This document shows, piece after piece, positions 63,574-63,671 of a stretch of DNA of 63,671 bases. Below the pieces are notes generated by a model. That model was not told the DNA's origin and ran no database searches. It saw only the letters and a list, made by a program, of their open reading frames with translations. Both the position numbers and the translations under genes were made by a program. This DNA comes from Akkermansia muciniphila. GTDB taxonomy: Bacteria > Verrucomicrobiota > Verrucomicrobiia > Limisphaerales > UBA9464. The stretch lies in the NCBI GenBank assembly GCA_945861565.1, contig CAMAUY010000019.1, forward strand, positions 1 to 63,671. The letters run 5' to 3'. Position 1 is the stretch's first letter. Each line of letters starts with the position of its first letter.

Positions 63574-63671
63574 ATGGCGGGGATGAAGCAATTACACCGT
63601 ACATCTGAACAAATCCAAGGATTGTTGAGGGAATTCACGTCCTCGGGTTTGACTCAACGCGAGTTCGCTCA
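63574..63671 (+). CDS. IS66-type accessory protein TnpA, partial at window end
   Basis: The frame from ATG 63574 (or 63583) reads KQLHRTSEQIQGLLREFTSS then GLTQREFA and runs off the window. The helix-turn-helix start (W/Q...L...F..SGLSQ..FA) is that of the small IS66 transposon accessory protein or similar Xre-like TnpA. Only about 30 residues are visible, so the family call is tentative, and the transposase itself would lie beyond the edge. Confidence 0.5.
   Translation, partial: MAGMKQLHRTSEQIQGLLREFTSSGLTQREFA

Overview
The window reads as a chromosomal piece of a Verrucomicrobiota bacterium (Limisphaerales/Pedosphaera-like). The signs are pseudopilins with the [10 protein letters not shown]-terminus and an H-X-DG-type C-terminal motif, very large lamin-tail/CotH secreted proteins, DUF4159/MoxR/DUF58/DUF4175 gene trains, high G+C, and short intergenic repeats with palindromic cores. 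A few genes, such as the Tat-exported protein at 25.9-27.3 kb, look planctomycete-like. All calls come from reading the sequence; no database search was run.

Layout. 0-7.7 kb: fatty acid desaturase, asparagine synthetase, TPR protein, lipoprotein-type amidase, alpha/beta hydrolase, a broken vapC, folB. 7.8-14.4 kb: an arsenic operon (arsR, a DUF6428-like remnant, an aquaporin, arsC) running by a 4-base overlap into a 1624-residue CotH/lamin-tail protein. 14.4-17.2 kb: methyltransferase, the tail of a UDP-glucuronate decarboxylase, a DUF3095 protein, and a reading frame joining a cyclic-nucleotide-binding domain to the C-terminus of HypE. 17.4-20.8 kb: DUF4097 protein, hypothetical protein, MOT1-type transporter, truncated pseudopilin. 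21.1-25.5 kb: tRNA-Val, a small CPMC membrane protein, a pseudopilin and three secreted proteins. 25.5-30 kb: a repeat-rich debris field with parDE fragments, a RAYT transposase remnant, an intact VapBC-like pair, a nucleotidyltransferase pair, and a Tat-type protein whose start has been replaced by the start of a ParD antitoxin. 30-48 kb: mostly core genes (sugar isomerase, YmdB-like, xseA, PhoX-like, purK, ilvB with a probable attenuator, moaC, an ABC exporter, rsfS, gspF, gspE). 48-62.8 kb: an eight-gene train of TPR/HExxH peptidase, DUF4159, MoxR, DUF58, BatA-like, DUF4175, VWA/amidotransferase-like and caspase-like proteins. The last 0.8 kb holds repeats and the start of an IS66-type accessory gene.

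The most striking feature of the left half is that many reading frames are joins or stumps: vapC, a DUF6428-like gene, a UXS tail, CRP-HypE, parD-parE, ParD-Tat protein, RAYT, a pseudopilin. Several lie beside short repeats. This looks like a region shaped by repeated deletion. Assembly error is the main alternative and should be excluded first. The best candidates for undescribed biology are the ParD-Tat fusion, the CRP-HypE scar of a possible lost hydrogenase operon, the pseudopilin plus HIHG-motif secreted-protein cluster, the valine-rich ilvB leader and the MoxR/DUF4175 train ending in a caspase-like protein without a visible catalytic cysteine.
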